Below are positions 33,782 to 42,275 of a stretch of DNA of 51,509 nt, in pieces. The notes beneath the pieces were generated by a model, which made no database searches, had not been told where the DNA came from, and worked only from the letters and a program-made list of their open reading frames with translations. This DNA is from GCA-2683825 sp965662355 (lineage in GTDB: Bacteria > Planctomycetota > UBA1135 > GCA-002686595). The number at the start of each line of letters is the position of its first letter. Within the stretch, counting starts at the first letter, position 1. Where the stretch lies: assembly GCA_965662355.1 (NCBI GenBank), contig CBFIHP010000029.1, forward strand, positions 1 through 51,509, read 5' to 3'. Position numbers and translations under genes: made by a program.

Positions 33782-34669
33782 GTGACTGACGACAAAGACG
33801 AGCTACTTCCTTTCCGCCCCCCCTCGCCTGCTCCCGAGAAAACGGCCCAGACCAAGGCGCGGACCCTGGCGCAACAGGAATATCTACGGCACCTGGTGCA
33901 TCGCCAGTTCGTGGATGTGCCTCCAGCAAAGCGGGTCCTGTTTCTCGCTCCACACCCCGACGACATCGTGATCGGGTGCGGTGGCACGCTGGTGAAGATG
34001 CTCGCCCGCGGATTTGCGGTGCGTCTGGCGTACATGACCGACGGCTGCACCACCGCCCAGCCGGGGGGGGAAGCAGAAATGGCCCATACCCGTGCGCAAG
34101 AAGCGCGCGCCGTATCAGCGGCTCTCGGGCTGCCGGAGCCCATTTTCATCGCAGCGGACGAGCGCACCTTCACCGCCCACCAAAACGAGGCCAAACTCGT
34201 CGAGCGCTTGGGCTCCATCATCGAAGAGGTCGACCCCGACCACGTCTTCCTACCCTATTACGGCGACGTGCATGGCGATCATCGTTACACGAACCACCTC
34301 CTGGCGAAGACCCTGCGCCACTCCGGGCGTCGACCGATCGTGTATGGCTACGAGGTATGGTCCCTGGCCCCTCCTGGCGTCGTGATCGACATCACGAACG
34401 AGCTCGAAGAGAAACTGCGCCTGCTTTCGATGTATCCCTCCCAGCTCGCGCTTCTGGACTACAAGAGCATCGCGGAAGCTGTCGCACGTTTGCGAGCACC
34501 CCTGGCACCGGGCGCCCAGGCTTGCGAAGCCTTCCACGCCATGCGCGGCGACGCGTTTCTCGATCTGATCGAGGGACTCGACCTTGCGAGTCCGGAGTCC
34601 CTCCGCTCCGAGGTCATCTTGATGCCCCCCGAGTCCATGCCCAGCGCGGTCGAAATGCAGCCGCGCTAG
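33782..34669 (+). CDS. PIG-L family zinc deacetylase
   Basis: 295 residues from the GTG at 33782. The PIG-L/MshB signature is AP-H58-P-D60-D61-IVIGCGGT, with a second zinc-site motif at H164-GD-H167. YMTDG and DERTF are further family landmarks. Enzymes of this family remove N-acetyl groups from N-acetylglucosamine-containing sugars, including glycolipid, LPS and thiol precursors. Alone on the plus strand, converging with the large sulfatase-fold gene so tightly that the two stop codons overlap in CTAG (34666-34669). Substrate not indicated, but the surroundings favour a surface-glycan role. Confidence 0.88.
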   Translation: MTDDKDELLPFRPPSPAPEKTAQTKARTLAQQEYLRHLVHRQFVDVPPAKRVLFLAPHPDDIVIGCGGTLVKMLARGFAVRLAYMTDGCTTAQPGGEAEMAHTRAQEARAVSAALGLPEPIFIAADERTFTAHQNEAKLVERLGSIIEEVDPDHVFLPYYGDVHGDHRYTNHLLAKTLRHSGRRPIVYGYEVWSLAPPGVVIDITNELEEKLRLLSMYPSQLALLDYKSIAEAVARLRAPLAPGAQACEAFHAMRGDAFLDLIEGLDLASPESLRSEVILMPPESMPSAVEMQPR

Positions 34670-36771
34670 TCCCCCGTGTAACCAATAGCTTCCAGCTCGG
34701 CGAGGACCTGTGCACGTTCCGATTCCGAGAGCGTCTCGGGAGCGTCCGGTGCGGCTGCCAGGATACGACGCAGGAGGTCGGCGTGCTGGCGCGCCGTCTT
34801 CGTGGGCCATGCGGCCTCGTTCCCGACATCGGTTTGCTCATCAGGATCGGAGGCGAGGTCATAGGCGTTCAATACCTCGCCGGCGCGGAGTTTCTCGAAA
34901 TCCGCGTCACCGATCAGCTTCTTCTGACCATCGACCAAGGCCACGCGATGGTGGGCCCTCGTGTGCCAGAATCCCAAGATCGGAGCCGTGCTGGCTCCAG
35001 CGATGAGATCGACGCCGCGCCAATCGGGCGAGGGCGTAACACCGGCGATCGCCGCCAACGTTCGCGGCAGGTCGACAAGCGAAGCGTCGACCGGATGGAC
35101 ACCTGGCGCAAGGCTCGGGCCATGGATCAACAGGGGAACGCGTATGGACTCCTCGTACAATCCGTTGCCGTGCTCGAGCTTGCCATGTTCGTAAAAGGCT
35201 TCGCCATGATCGCTGGTGAAGACGAAGTAGCCGGGATCCCACATCGGGAGACTCTTCAGCCTTTGCCACCAGGGCCCGAACTCCGTGTCGAGATCGACCA
35301 GCCCCTCGACGTAGAAGTCGTAGAATCGCTTCGCGAGGTCCTGGCGCTGGTCTTCGGCGATGTCCTTGTCGCGCTTCATCTGATGGTAGATCGTCTTCAG
35401 GAAAGCGTGATACTCCTCGGGTGACTCTTCGGGTCCGACGCGATACGGCGTATGCACACGATAGGTATGCAGGAAGAGGAAGATCGGTCGGCCATCGGTG
35501 TTCTCGAGATACTCCATGGCGCGCGCGAGCGTCTCGTTCAGGTCCCAATGGCCAGGATCGTGCTCGAGGAACCAGTCGAAACCCTGGTTCATGTGAAAGC
35601 GTCTCGAGATGTACGCTCCGTCGGTGACCGCGGCCGTGCGGTAGCCATTGCGCGAAAGCACCTCGGCCAGGGTATCGAAGGTCTCGGGTAGCACGTACTC
35701 GCGTCGGGTTGCGCTGTGCTCGGGAGGATAGAGCCCCGTGAACAGCGAGGCTTGCGAGGGCAAGGTCCATGGACTCGTGCCCCAGGCACGCTCGAAGACG
35801 AGGCTTTCATTGGCCAACGCATTCAGCGCAGGCGCATGCTCGGGAGCCCCGCCATAGACCTCGAGGTTGTCGGCGCGGAACGTATCCGCCAGGAACACGA
35901 CGATGTTGGGACGACCCTCTTCGATCGAACGGGGCTTGGGCCGCGCGGGGCCGATCATGGGCTCCATGAAGGCCGTCAAGGCCGGGGGGCCGTCGACGCG
36001 CAACTCGATCGTGGCCTGCCTGCGCCCCTCCGCGGGCAAGGGCAGCTCGACCCAACGATCGTCATCGGGACCGAGCGGTCGTTCGAGCTCCCAGAGAACC
36101 TCGCCCTCGAGAGCGACGGAGAAGCGCACGTTCAGCGTGTCCCCTCCACCACGTGCCGCACAGAAGAAGCGCAGCGCGCTTTCCTCGGGGATGTGCGTCG
36201 GCAAGCTCCAGCGCTCGCCGGGCCAAACGGATAGGCCACGCCCCGAAACGCGATCATGGGACACCTGGGTGCCACGCGCGTTCGCCTGGCCGCGTGGGAC
36301 GAACTCGCGGAAGCTGACGTGGCTCGGTTTTTCCCCCCCCTGAAGACGCCAGATGAGCCGGTTCTTTTCCAGCCCAAAGGCTCCCTCACCCAAGGGAAAC
36401 ACGCCTTCCACCTTACCAAAGGCGCCCTGCGCAATGGGTCGGTACGTGAGCGCCTGGCCCCCCGCCTGCATGGCCAACACGCTCCCGGGAGCCTGCGACA
36501 AGCGCGGAATACCGGGCCTCTCGGCCGAGTAGCTGCCGTCCTTCTCGATCCACCACGCACTCTGCGGCAAGCGCCATTCCAGCCAAACGCCCGTCCCCTG
36601 CGCATCCAGCTCGACCCCGCACTCCAATTCCTCGGACCACTGCCCTACATCCAGCACCTGGATCGGCCCCTCGGCATGGAGGCGCACCCAAAGCGATCCC
36701 TCCGGCCCCCCACAGCCCACACCGAGCCCCGCCCCCAAGAGCCCCACGAACCACGCACCCCACCGTCCCAT
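34666..36771 (-). CDS. Sulfatase-fold lipoprotein with Thr in place of the FGly cysteine
   Basis: 701 residues from the ATG at 36771. The N-terminus is a lipoprotein signal with lipobox LGVGC (C20). Residues about 60-290 are a beta-sandwich-like region. The alkaline-phosphatase-superfamily core starts with NIVVFLADTFRADNL. The active-site position reads SPWT336-LPSQ-ASLFTG. Aligned to CxPxR-xxLxxG this gives Thr for Cys, Pro kept, and Gln for Arg, so no formylglycine can form; Thr is the nucleophile of phosphotransferase relatives such as LTA synthases. FTSDHGE supplies the metal ligands. The C-terminus ends ELEAIGYTGD, also seen in the 38827 gene. Probable outer-membrane or inner-membrane anchored hydrolase or transferase on a phosphorylated or sulfated polymer; substrate unknown. 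Confidence 0.85.
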   Translation of the reverse strand: MGRWGAWFVGLLGAGLGVGCGGPEGSLWVRLHAEGPIQVLDVGQWSEELECGVELDAQGTGVWLEWRLPQSAWWIEKDGSYSAERPGIPRLSQAPGSVLAMQAGGQALTYRPIAQGAFGKVEGVFPLGEGAFGLEKNRLIWRLQGGEKPSHVSFREFVPRGQANARGTQVSHDRVSGRGLSVWPGERWSLPTHIPEESALRFFCAARGGGDTLNVRFSVALEGEVLWELERPLGPDDDRWVELPLPAEGRRQATIELRVDGPPALTAFMEPMIGPARPKPRSIEEGRPNIVVFLADTFRADNLEVYGGAPEHAPALNALANESLVFERAWGTSPWTLPSQASLFTGLYPPEHSATRREYVLPETFDTLAEVLSRNGYRTAAVTDGAYISRRFHMNQGFDWFLEHDPGHWDLNETLARAMEYLENTDGRPIFLFLHTYRVHTPYRVGPEESPEEYHAFLKTIYHQMKRDKDIAEDQRQDLAKRFYDFYVEGLVDLDTEFGPWWQRLKSLPMWDPGYFVFTSDHGEAFYEHGKLEHGNGLYEESIRVPLLIHGPSLAPGVHPVDASLVDLPRTLAAIAGVTPSPDWRGVDLIAGASTAPILGFWHTRAHHRVALVDGQKKLIGDADFEKLRAGEVLNAYDLASDPDEQTDVGNEAAWPTKTARQHADLLRRILAAAPDAPETLSESERAQVLAELEAIGYTGD

Positions 36772-36914
36772 CAGGTTCGAAATTGTACGCCCCCCCCAAC
36801 CTGCCGCGTCAGACACTTTCGACGGGAAGTCGCGGAGGCTCAAGGAAAGGGGCTAGGGGCACGATAGTGCCGGTGGTCTTTCGCCGGTGGCCCTTCACTC
36901 GAGGATCGCAACTC

Positions 36915-38297
36915 ATGATCACGCTTTGTGTTATCGCCCGAAACGAGGAGAAGTTGCTTCCCGGATGCTTGGAATCCGTCAAGGGCGTAGCGGATCAGGT
37001 CATCGTCGTGGATACCGGAAGCGGAGATCGGACGGCGGAAATTGCGCACGTGATGGGCGCTACGGTCGTGGAGTACAAGTGGTGCGATGACTTCTCCGCG
37101 GCGCGCAACGCCGCCTTGCCCCACGTGCCAAAAGAGGAGGGTAGCTACCTGCTCATCCTGGACGCGGACGAGCGCTTGGCGCCCGGGGCGGGCGAGGCTT
37201 TGAAGCGCGAAGCGGAACGCGGGCGCATCGATCTCGGTCTACTGACCTTGCACAACGCTCGAGCATCGACTTCGACGCCGGAAAATATCGTCTCGGGCAG
37301 GGAGCGCCATGGCGAACCGATTCTCCTCCCGCGTTTCATTCGCTGGAGCGAAGACCTGTGCTGGGAAGGCACGATTCACGAAAACGTCGAGTCATGGTTG
37401 TTGCGCGGCGGACGCAAGCATGGGCGAATCGACGCTTCGATCATTCACTATGGCGGCATTCCCTCCGAGCGCGAGCGCCTGGGTAAGCACGCGCGCAACG
37501 TGAAACTGCTTCGCAAGCACTGTGCGGAATACCCCGACGACGGGCTGATGCACGCGCGCCTCGCCGGTGAACTGGAGGACATGGGGCGGACCACAGAAGC
37601 TCTCGAAGTCGCCCAGCGCGCGTGGAGCATCCACGTGCAAGACCGATTCCAGGTCCAGATGGACCGTGATCCCGTCATGGCCGCGACGGTGTTCGTCTTT
37701 CTCCTGACAAAGCTTGGCCGACGCGATCAAGCAGCCGCCGTGCTCGAACAGGCCGAAGAGCTGGCCACGAACCATCCGAACTTCGATCTCTTGCGCGCCC
37801 TCCTGTGCGAGTTGCGCTTTCTCGAGCAGCCGAACGCGAATGACCCCCTGGTCGAAGCCGAGCACTGTCTCGAGAGTTGCATCGAGCGCGAGGGCGAGCT
37901 GTTTATCAGCCCCTTGCTTCCCGGAGCGACGAGCTGGGCCGCCGGAACGCGTCTCGGGACCGTGCGCCTATTGCTCGGCAAGGCACGCGAGGCTGCCGAG
38001 GCATTCCAGATTGCCCTCTGCATGTCACCGGAGCACCGTGAAGCCCTGCTGGGTGTCGCCGAGGCCCGCCTGCGGGGGGGCGACGCCACGACCGCGATCA
38101 AGGAGTTGGAGCCGCTCTTGCAGGAGCCGGATCCCGATGCGTGGTTCCTCATCGCTCAGGCCGCGGATGAGATCGGAGCCAAAAAAGATGCGCGCCTCTT
38201 CGCGGAGACGGCCGTTCAGGCGCTGAAGGTCCAGGGCTTCGTCGGAAGTCATCGCAAGCTACAGCTATCGAAGCTGGAAGCGTTGCTTGCGGGGTAG
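36915..38297 (+). CDS. GT2 glycosyltransferase with TPR domain
   Basis: 460 residues from the ATG at 36915. Residues 1-215 are a family 2 glycosyltransferase: CVIARNEEKLLPGCLESV, QVIVVDTGSGDRT, FSAARNAAL and the metal-binding LILDADE; WEGTIHENV follows the active site. Residues 245-460 are TPR-like helical pairs (LAGELEDMGRTTEALEVAQRAW, LGTVRLLLGKAREAAEAFQIAL, ALLGVAEARLRGGDATTAIKEL). GT2-TPR proteins are common in bacteria and act in the cytoplasm on protein or glycan acceptors. Diverges from the Thr-type sulfatase-fold gene by 143 bases, and ends 3 bases before the converging DinB-like gene. Confidence 0.88.
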   Translation: MITLCVIARNEEKLLPGCLESVKGVADQVIVVDTGSGDRTAEIAHVMGATVVEYKWCDDFSAARNAALPHVPKEEGSYLLILDADERLAPGAGEALKREAERGRIDLGLLTLHNARASTSTPENIVSGRERHGEPILLPRFIRWSEDLCWEGTIHENVESWLLRGGRKHGRIDASIIHYGGIPSERERLGKHARNVKLLRKHCAEYPDDGLMHARLAGELEDMGRTTEALEVAQRAWSIHVQDRFQVQMDRDPVMAATVFVFLLTKLGRRDQAAAVLEQAEELATNHPNFDLLRALLCELRFLEQPNANDPLVEAEHCLESCIEREGELFISPLLPGATSWAAGTRLGTVRLLLGKAREAAEAFQIALCMSPEHREALLGVAEARLRGGDATTAIKELEPLLQEPDPDAWFLIAQAADEIGAKKDARLFAETAVQALKVQGFVGSHRKLQLSKLEALLAG

Positions 38298-38300
38298 CCC

Positions 38301-38792
38301 CTACGAAGTCGCGCTCGCGCTCGTACTGGTCGCCACCATCTCCTGCAGCTGAAACCCGTGCCGTACGGGGTGCATCACGGCGTGCTCCAGCATGGAGTCG
38401 ACCGTGAAACTCTCCCCCCAGCGCGACGTGTACTCATCCCCTTCGAGCTTCGAGCCAGGTACCTCCGCCAGAGGGCCGCGCCAGCATTCGAGGACGTGCT
38501 TGAGGTAGCCCTCGGCTTCCGCCTCGATCCGATCGACCCCCGGCGTGCTCTTGATCCCCGGATCGGATAGCTCCAGCACTTCGCACATCCACACCATATA
38601 GCCGCGCGCGGCTCCCAGGACATGGACCAGGAGCTTGTCGAGCGAGGCGTACGAGGGGTCGTTCGTTTCGGGTAGCACGACATCGGCGAGCTTGGCCTCG
38701 CGCCAGATGGGCAAGAATTCGCGCAGGCGCGTGTCCTGCATGAGAACGAGCGCGCGGGCAGCGCGGCTCTCGTAGTGCATCAAGTCGGTCAT
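38301..38792 (-). CDS. DinB-like four-helix-bundle metalloprotein
   Basis: 163 residues. The helical pattern and the metal-ligand histidines fit the DinB/YfiT/DUF664 superfamily: a first helix with SYASLDKLLVHVLGAARGYMVWM and a second region with SMLEHAVMHPVRHGFQLQEM. These bind a divalent metal and are used for thiol transfer or hydrolysis (mycothiol- and bacillithiol-type chemistry); the substrate is unknown. It ends with a short Ser/Thr/Ala tail and is the last gene of the run that begins with manA, 34 bases after the sulfatase-fold lipoprotein gene. Confidence 0.75.
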   Translation of the reverse strand: MTDLMHYESRAARALVLMQDTRLREFLPIWREAKLADVVLPETNDPSYASLDKLLVHVLGAARGYMVWMCEVLELSDPGIKSTPGVDRIEAEAEGYLKHVLECWRGPLAEVPGSKLEGDEYTSRWGESFTVDSMLEHAVMHPVRHGFQLQEMVATSTSASATS

Positions 38793-38826
38793 GACATTCT
38801 CTTCTGTTTCGTTTCGTCCCCAGATA

Positions 38827-40968
38827 TCAGTCTTCTGTGTCCCCTGTGTACCCGAGCGCCTTCAGTTCCGCGCGTTCTTCCTCGGTCAAATCGACCTCTT
38901 CGGCTTGCACGGTGGGCTGCATCAGGAACTCGATGGCGCTGGCTTGAGCGCGCAGTAACTCCGTAGCCCAGGCCGGGGGTGACTTGAAGAGATTCTCGTT
39001 TTCTTCGGGGTCGGATGCCAGATCGAAAACGGCCATCGGACGCCCGGCCTGGATGGCATCTGCATCCATCGGGGCAACGACTTTGTGATCGAGATCGTGG
39101 GCGGTGACCGCCCGCTCGTTGGCATCGCTGTTGAAAGTGAAGACGACCCGACCCTTTTGCAGCTGAAACATCGACGAACCGACCCAGGAGCTGTGCGGGG
39201 CGGCTCCCGCCAGGACCGTGAAGGTCGGGGCCAGGTCCACCAGAGTTACCGGATCGGGAATCGCGCCCGGCGTGAGACTGGGGCCACGGGCGAACATGGG
39301 GATGCGAATACGCTCCTCCCAATGCCGACCGCCGTGACCGACAACGTCGTGCTCCTGGAGAGACTCGCCGTGATCGCTGGTCAAGATCATGTAGCCGCGT
39401 TCGAAGAACCCCTCGGCTTCACACTGCTCCAGCCAGGGCCCGAGGACCACGTCCAACCCGCTCACGCCCCCGTAGTAGAGCCCACGCAATCGATCCCCTA
39501 GTTCGATCGCGCTCTTCATGTCCTGTTCGGGACCCGCCTTCCACGCCTCCCAATCCGCCAGGAAGCGGCGCATCGGCTCGCGATCCTCTTCGGGACCCAG
39601 ACGATAGGGAGTGTGGGCTCGATACGTGTGCAGAAAGAAGAACGTCGGCCGACCATCGTCGGCCCCCAGGAAAGCATCCGCGGCTTCCAGGGTGCGCTTG
39701 AACTTCCGTCGGCGGTTCTCGAAGAAGAAGTCGAAGCCTTGGTCCATGCCGTAGCGCCGGGCGATGAACAGCGCCTCGGTCGTCGCTCCCGTTCGATAGC
39801 CCTGAGCCCGCAGGTGCTCGGCCAGGGTCACGACCGATCCCGGCAATGAGTTCGTCGCCGTGACCGTACCGTGCTGCTCCGGCTGGAGCCCGCTCAACAT
39901 CGAGGATTGCGACGGTAGGGTCCACGATGCGTTGGACCAGGCCCGTTCGAAACGCACGCAGTCCTCGCCGAACGCATTCAGCCTGGGTGCGACCTCGGGA
40001 TCTCCCCCATAGAACCCCAGGGCATCGGCGCGCAACGTGTCCAGAAGGACCAGCATCAGATCCGGACGCGTGTCCTTCGTCTCGGCAACTTGGGTCGCCG
40101 GGCCGATGGAAGGCGACAGGAAGGCCGCGAGGCAGGGCAGTGGGGCCTCGACCGAGAAGCGCAGGCTTGCATTGCGTTTGCCCTCTTTCGGCAGAGCGAT
40201 CTCGTGCCAGGCTCCCCCACCCAGACGGCGCGCGGTATCGGTGTGTTCGAACAGAACACGATCGTCGTAGGCGACTTCAAAGCGGACGTCGCACTCCTCC
40301 AGATCGTCGAAACCCAGGGCCAACGGCTCGGCTACGGCAAAGAAACGCAGGTAGGAACCGGGGAAGACGTCGACTTCGATCTCGAAATGCGCCCCCGAGG
40401 GCACCGGAAAGCCCTCGCCGGTGTGACCGCCAACGAAGGGCCGCCAGGCACTCTTGCCATTGGCCGCCGGACTGAGCTTCGCGAAGAAGTAGCGAACAAG
40501 AAGACGCAGCCCCTTGGGCAACGTCTCGCCCTCCGCGAGTTGCACCGCAATCGAGGACTGCTCGACGATGTAGCCGCGCTGGCCCTCTTCGAAGCCGTCC
40601 TGGTCGAGCTCGCTGAGGACAGCGGAGTTGGCATGATCCAGGGCTGAGGCCAGTTTACAGGCCTTTGCTTCGAGCCGGCGCAGATCGAAGCCGAAGTCAG
40701 CCGTGGCTCGCCAGACGCGCACGGGCTCTTCGGTCCAGGCGGATTCCGGCAGCGCGAGCTCGATTCGAAACGCGCCCGGTTCGTCGTCCTGCCGAACGGT
40801 GGCCCCCGCCGCATCGACCCAGGTGCGCAAGCATGCCAGCGCCGTTTCAGCGGGGAGGGTTCCGCGCAGCGGTTGGCGCTCAAAAAAGAGCGCTTCTCCC
40901 CCACTGCACGCACTGCTGCACACGCTGACGCTCAGAGCGAGAAGAAGTGCGGTGAGCGCGCGGCCCAT
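38827..40968 (-). CDS. Sulfatase-fold lipoprotein with Thr in place of the FGly cysteine (second copy)
   Basis: 713 residues from the ATG at 40968, two bases after the M16 gene. Lipobox SSAC at C21. Residues about 30-290 form an unrecognised N-terminal beta region. The core begins with PDLMLVLLDTLRADALGF, the active-site position reads NASWT350-LPSQ-SSMLSG, LTSDHGESL supplies metal ligands, and the end is ELKALGYTGDTED. The motif and C-terminus match the gene at 34666, whereas the N-terminal domains are only loosely similar, so the pair is probably an old duplication. As in its twin, Thr replaces the formylglycine Cys. Probably a surface-anchored phospho- or sulfo-group hydrolase or transferase. 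Upstream extension to 41139 would run into the M16 gene. Confidence 0.85.
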   Translation of the reverse strand: MGRALTALLLALSVSVCSSACSGGEALFFERQPLRGTLPAETALACLRTWVDAAGATVRQDDEPGAFRIELALPESAWTEEPVRVWRATADFGFDLRRLEAKACKLASALDHANSAVLSELDQDGFEEGQRGYIVEQSSIAVQLAEGETLPKGLRLLVRYFFAKLSPAANGKSAWRPFVGGHTGEGFPVPSGAHFEIEVDVFPGSYLRFFAVAEPLALGFDDLEECDVRFEVAYDDRVLFEHTDTARRLGGGAWHEIALPKEGKRNASLRFSVEAPLPCLAAFLSPSIGPATQVAETKDTRPDLMLVLLDTLRADALGFYGGDPEVAPRLNAFGEDCVRFERAWSNASWTLPSQSSMLSGLQPEQHGTVTATNSLPGSVVTLAEHLRAQGYRTGATTEALFIARRYGMDQGFDFFFENRRRKFKRTLEAADAFLGADDGRPTFFFLHTYRAHTPYRLGPEEDREPMRRFLADWEAWKAGPEQDMKSAIELGDRLRGLYYGGVSGLDVVLGPWLEQCEAEGFFERGYMILTSDHGESLQEHDVVGHGGRHWEERIRIPMFARGPSLTPGAIPDPVTLVDLAPTFTVLAGAAPHSSWVGSSMFQLQKGRVVFTFNSDANERAVTAHDLDHKVVAPMDADAIQAGRPMAVFDLASDPEENENLFKSPPAWATELLRAQASAIEFLMQPTVQAEEVDLTEEERAELKALGYTGDTED

Positions 40969-40970
40969 GC

Positions 40971-42275
40971 TCAACTCCTGAGCAAACCCTTCAGTTGGGA
41001 ATGCTTCACGGGCCCGCCGCCGACGAGACAGACCCGGTCGGGATCCAGGTGCTTCCTTGCGGCACGCCTCACGTCCTCGCGCGTGACGGAAACCAGCGCG
41101 TTCACGAGATCGCTCAAGTGCGTCGTCGGTAATCCGCAACGCTCGGCAAGGATCAGGGTCTGCACTCGGCGCGAGGCCCGTTCGAAACCGAGCGGAAAGG
41201 ACCCCGTCAGGTAACTCTTCGCGAGGTTCAGCTCGTCCTCGCGAATGAGCTTCTTCTGGATCGTGCGAATCTCGTGCAGAAAACCGTCGACCGCGGTTTC
41301 GACGTGCTCGGGCGACGTTCCTATGTACGCGGTGAACATGCCTGGGAGAACGCCGGCTGAACCGGAGATGTCGGCATACACCGTGTAGGCGAGTCCCAGC
41401 TCGTCCCGCAGTCGGCGTGTGATGCGACTGGTGAAGCCCGGTCCTGTACCGAGGACGTGATCCATCACGATGAGTGCTGGGTAGTCCGGGTCTTCGCGGC
41501 GAACCCCGAGATGGCCGAGGAACAAATGCACCTGATTGCGATCCGCCGTGAACGCAGCCGTGCGCGGCGCCAGGGGCGGGAATTCCATGTTCGGCGGCCC
41601 CAGCGGTTCACCGGGCGGAAGATCGTGCAGCGCCTTCTCGAGATGGCGACGTACCCTTTTCGGATCGACGGCGCCGCTGAACGAGATCACGATCCGGCGC
41701 CCCTTCCAGTTCTTCTTGTGGAAACTGACGATGTCCCGGCGCTGGATCTTGGAAACGCTGTCGACGTCACCGATCTCGGCCGTACCCAGCCAATGATCCC
41801 CATAGACCAGCTTGCGAAAGAGCAGGGCCGCGCGCACGCGCGGCTCGTCACGATCGACCGTCAATCGATCCAGCAAGCGCTGCTTCTGGCGATCGAAATT
41901 GGCTTTCGGATAAACGGGCGCGAGGAGGCAGTCAGCAAGCAGATCCAGGAGCAGTTTCCAGTGCGCGGACGGCATCGCTCCCGCAACTCCGGTCCCGCCG
42001 CCGCTGAGGTGGCCGCCTGCGTTTTCGAGCTCGGTCGCCATCTCGACCTCGGTGCGATTCCGCGTGCCCTGATCCACGAGACTGCCGGTCAAGTAGGCAA
42101 TGCCGGCCTTGTCGGCGGGGTCCAGTGAATGCCCACCGCGCAAATGAGCCTGCACGGCACACACCGGTGCGCCCGCGCGCGGCGAGACCAGAAGAACTGC
42201 GCCACACGAAAGCTCGAAACGCTCGACGGGCAGAGCCGGAATGGCGAGCTGGCGGGCACTCTTGTTCGGTTTCAT
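40971..42275 (-). CDS. M16 peptidase-family protein, non-catalytic subunit
   Basis: 434 residues from the ATG at 42275, overlapping the stop of the catalytic partner by one base (TGATG). It has the full two-lobe M16 fold: AVQAHLRGGHSLDPADKAGIAYLTGSLV, RRIVISFSGAVDPKRV, QVHLFLGHLGV, and the C-terminal RLRDELGLAYTVYA glycine-loop region that holds substrate. The zinc motif HxxEH is absent: its place reads YLTGSLVDQG. Such inactive subunits pair with an active M16 partner in bacterial and mitochondrial processing peptidases. Probably forms the heterodimer with the 42275-43591 gene. Confidence 0.9.
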   Translation of the reverse strand: MKPNKSARQLAIPALPVERFELSCGAVLLVSPRAGAPVCAVQAHLRGGHSLDPADKAGIAYLTGSLVDQGTRNRTEVEMATELENAGGHLSGGGTGVAGAMPSAHWKLLLDLLADCLLAPVYPKANFDRQKQRLLDRLTVDRDEPRVRAALLFRKLVYGDHWLGTAEIGDVDSVSKIQRRDIVSFHKKNWKGRRIVISFSGAVDPKRVRRHLEKALHDLPPGEPLGPPNMEFPPLAPRTAAFTADRNQVHLFLGHLGVRREDPDYPALIVMDHVLGTGPGFTSRITRRLRDELGLAYTVYADISGSAGVLPGMFTAYIGTSPEHVETAVDGFLHEIRTIQKKLIREDELNLAKSYLTGSFPLGFERASRRVQTLILAERCGLPTTHLSDLVNALVSVTREDVRRAARKHLDPDRVCLVGGGPVKHSQLKGLLRS

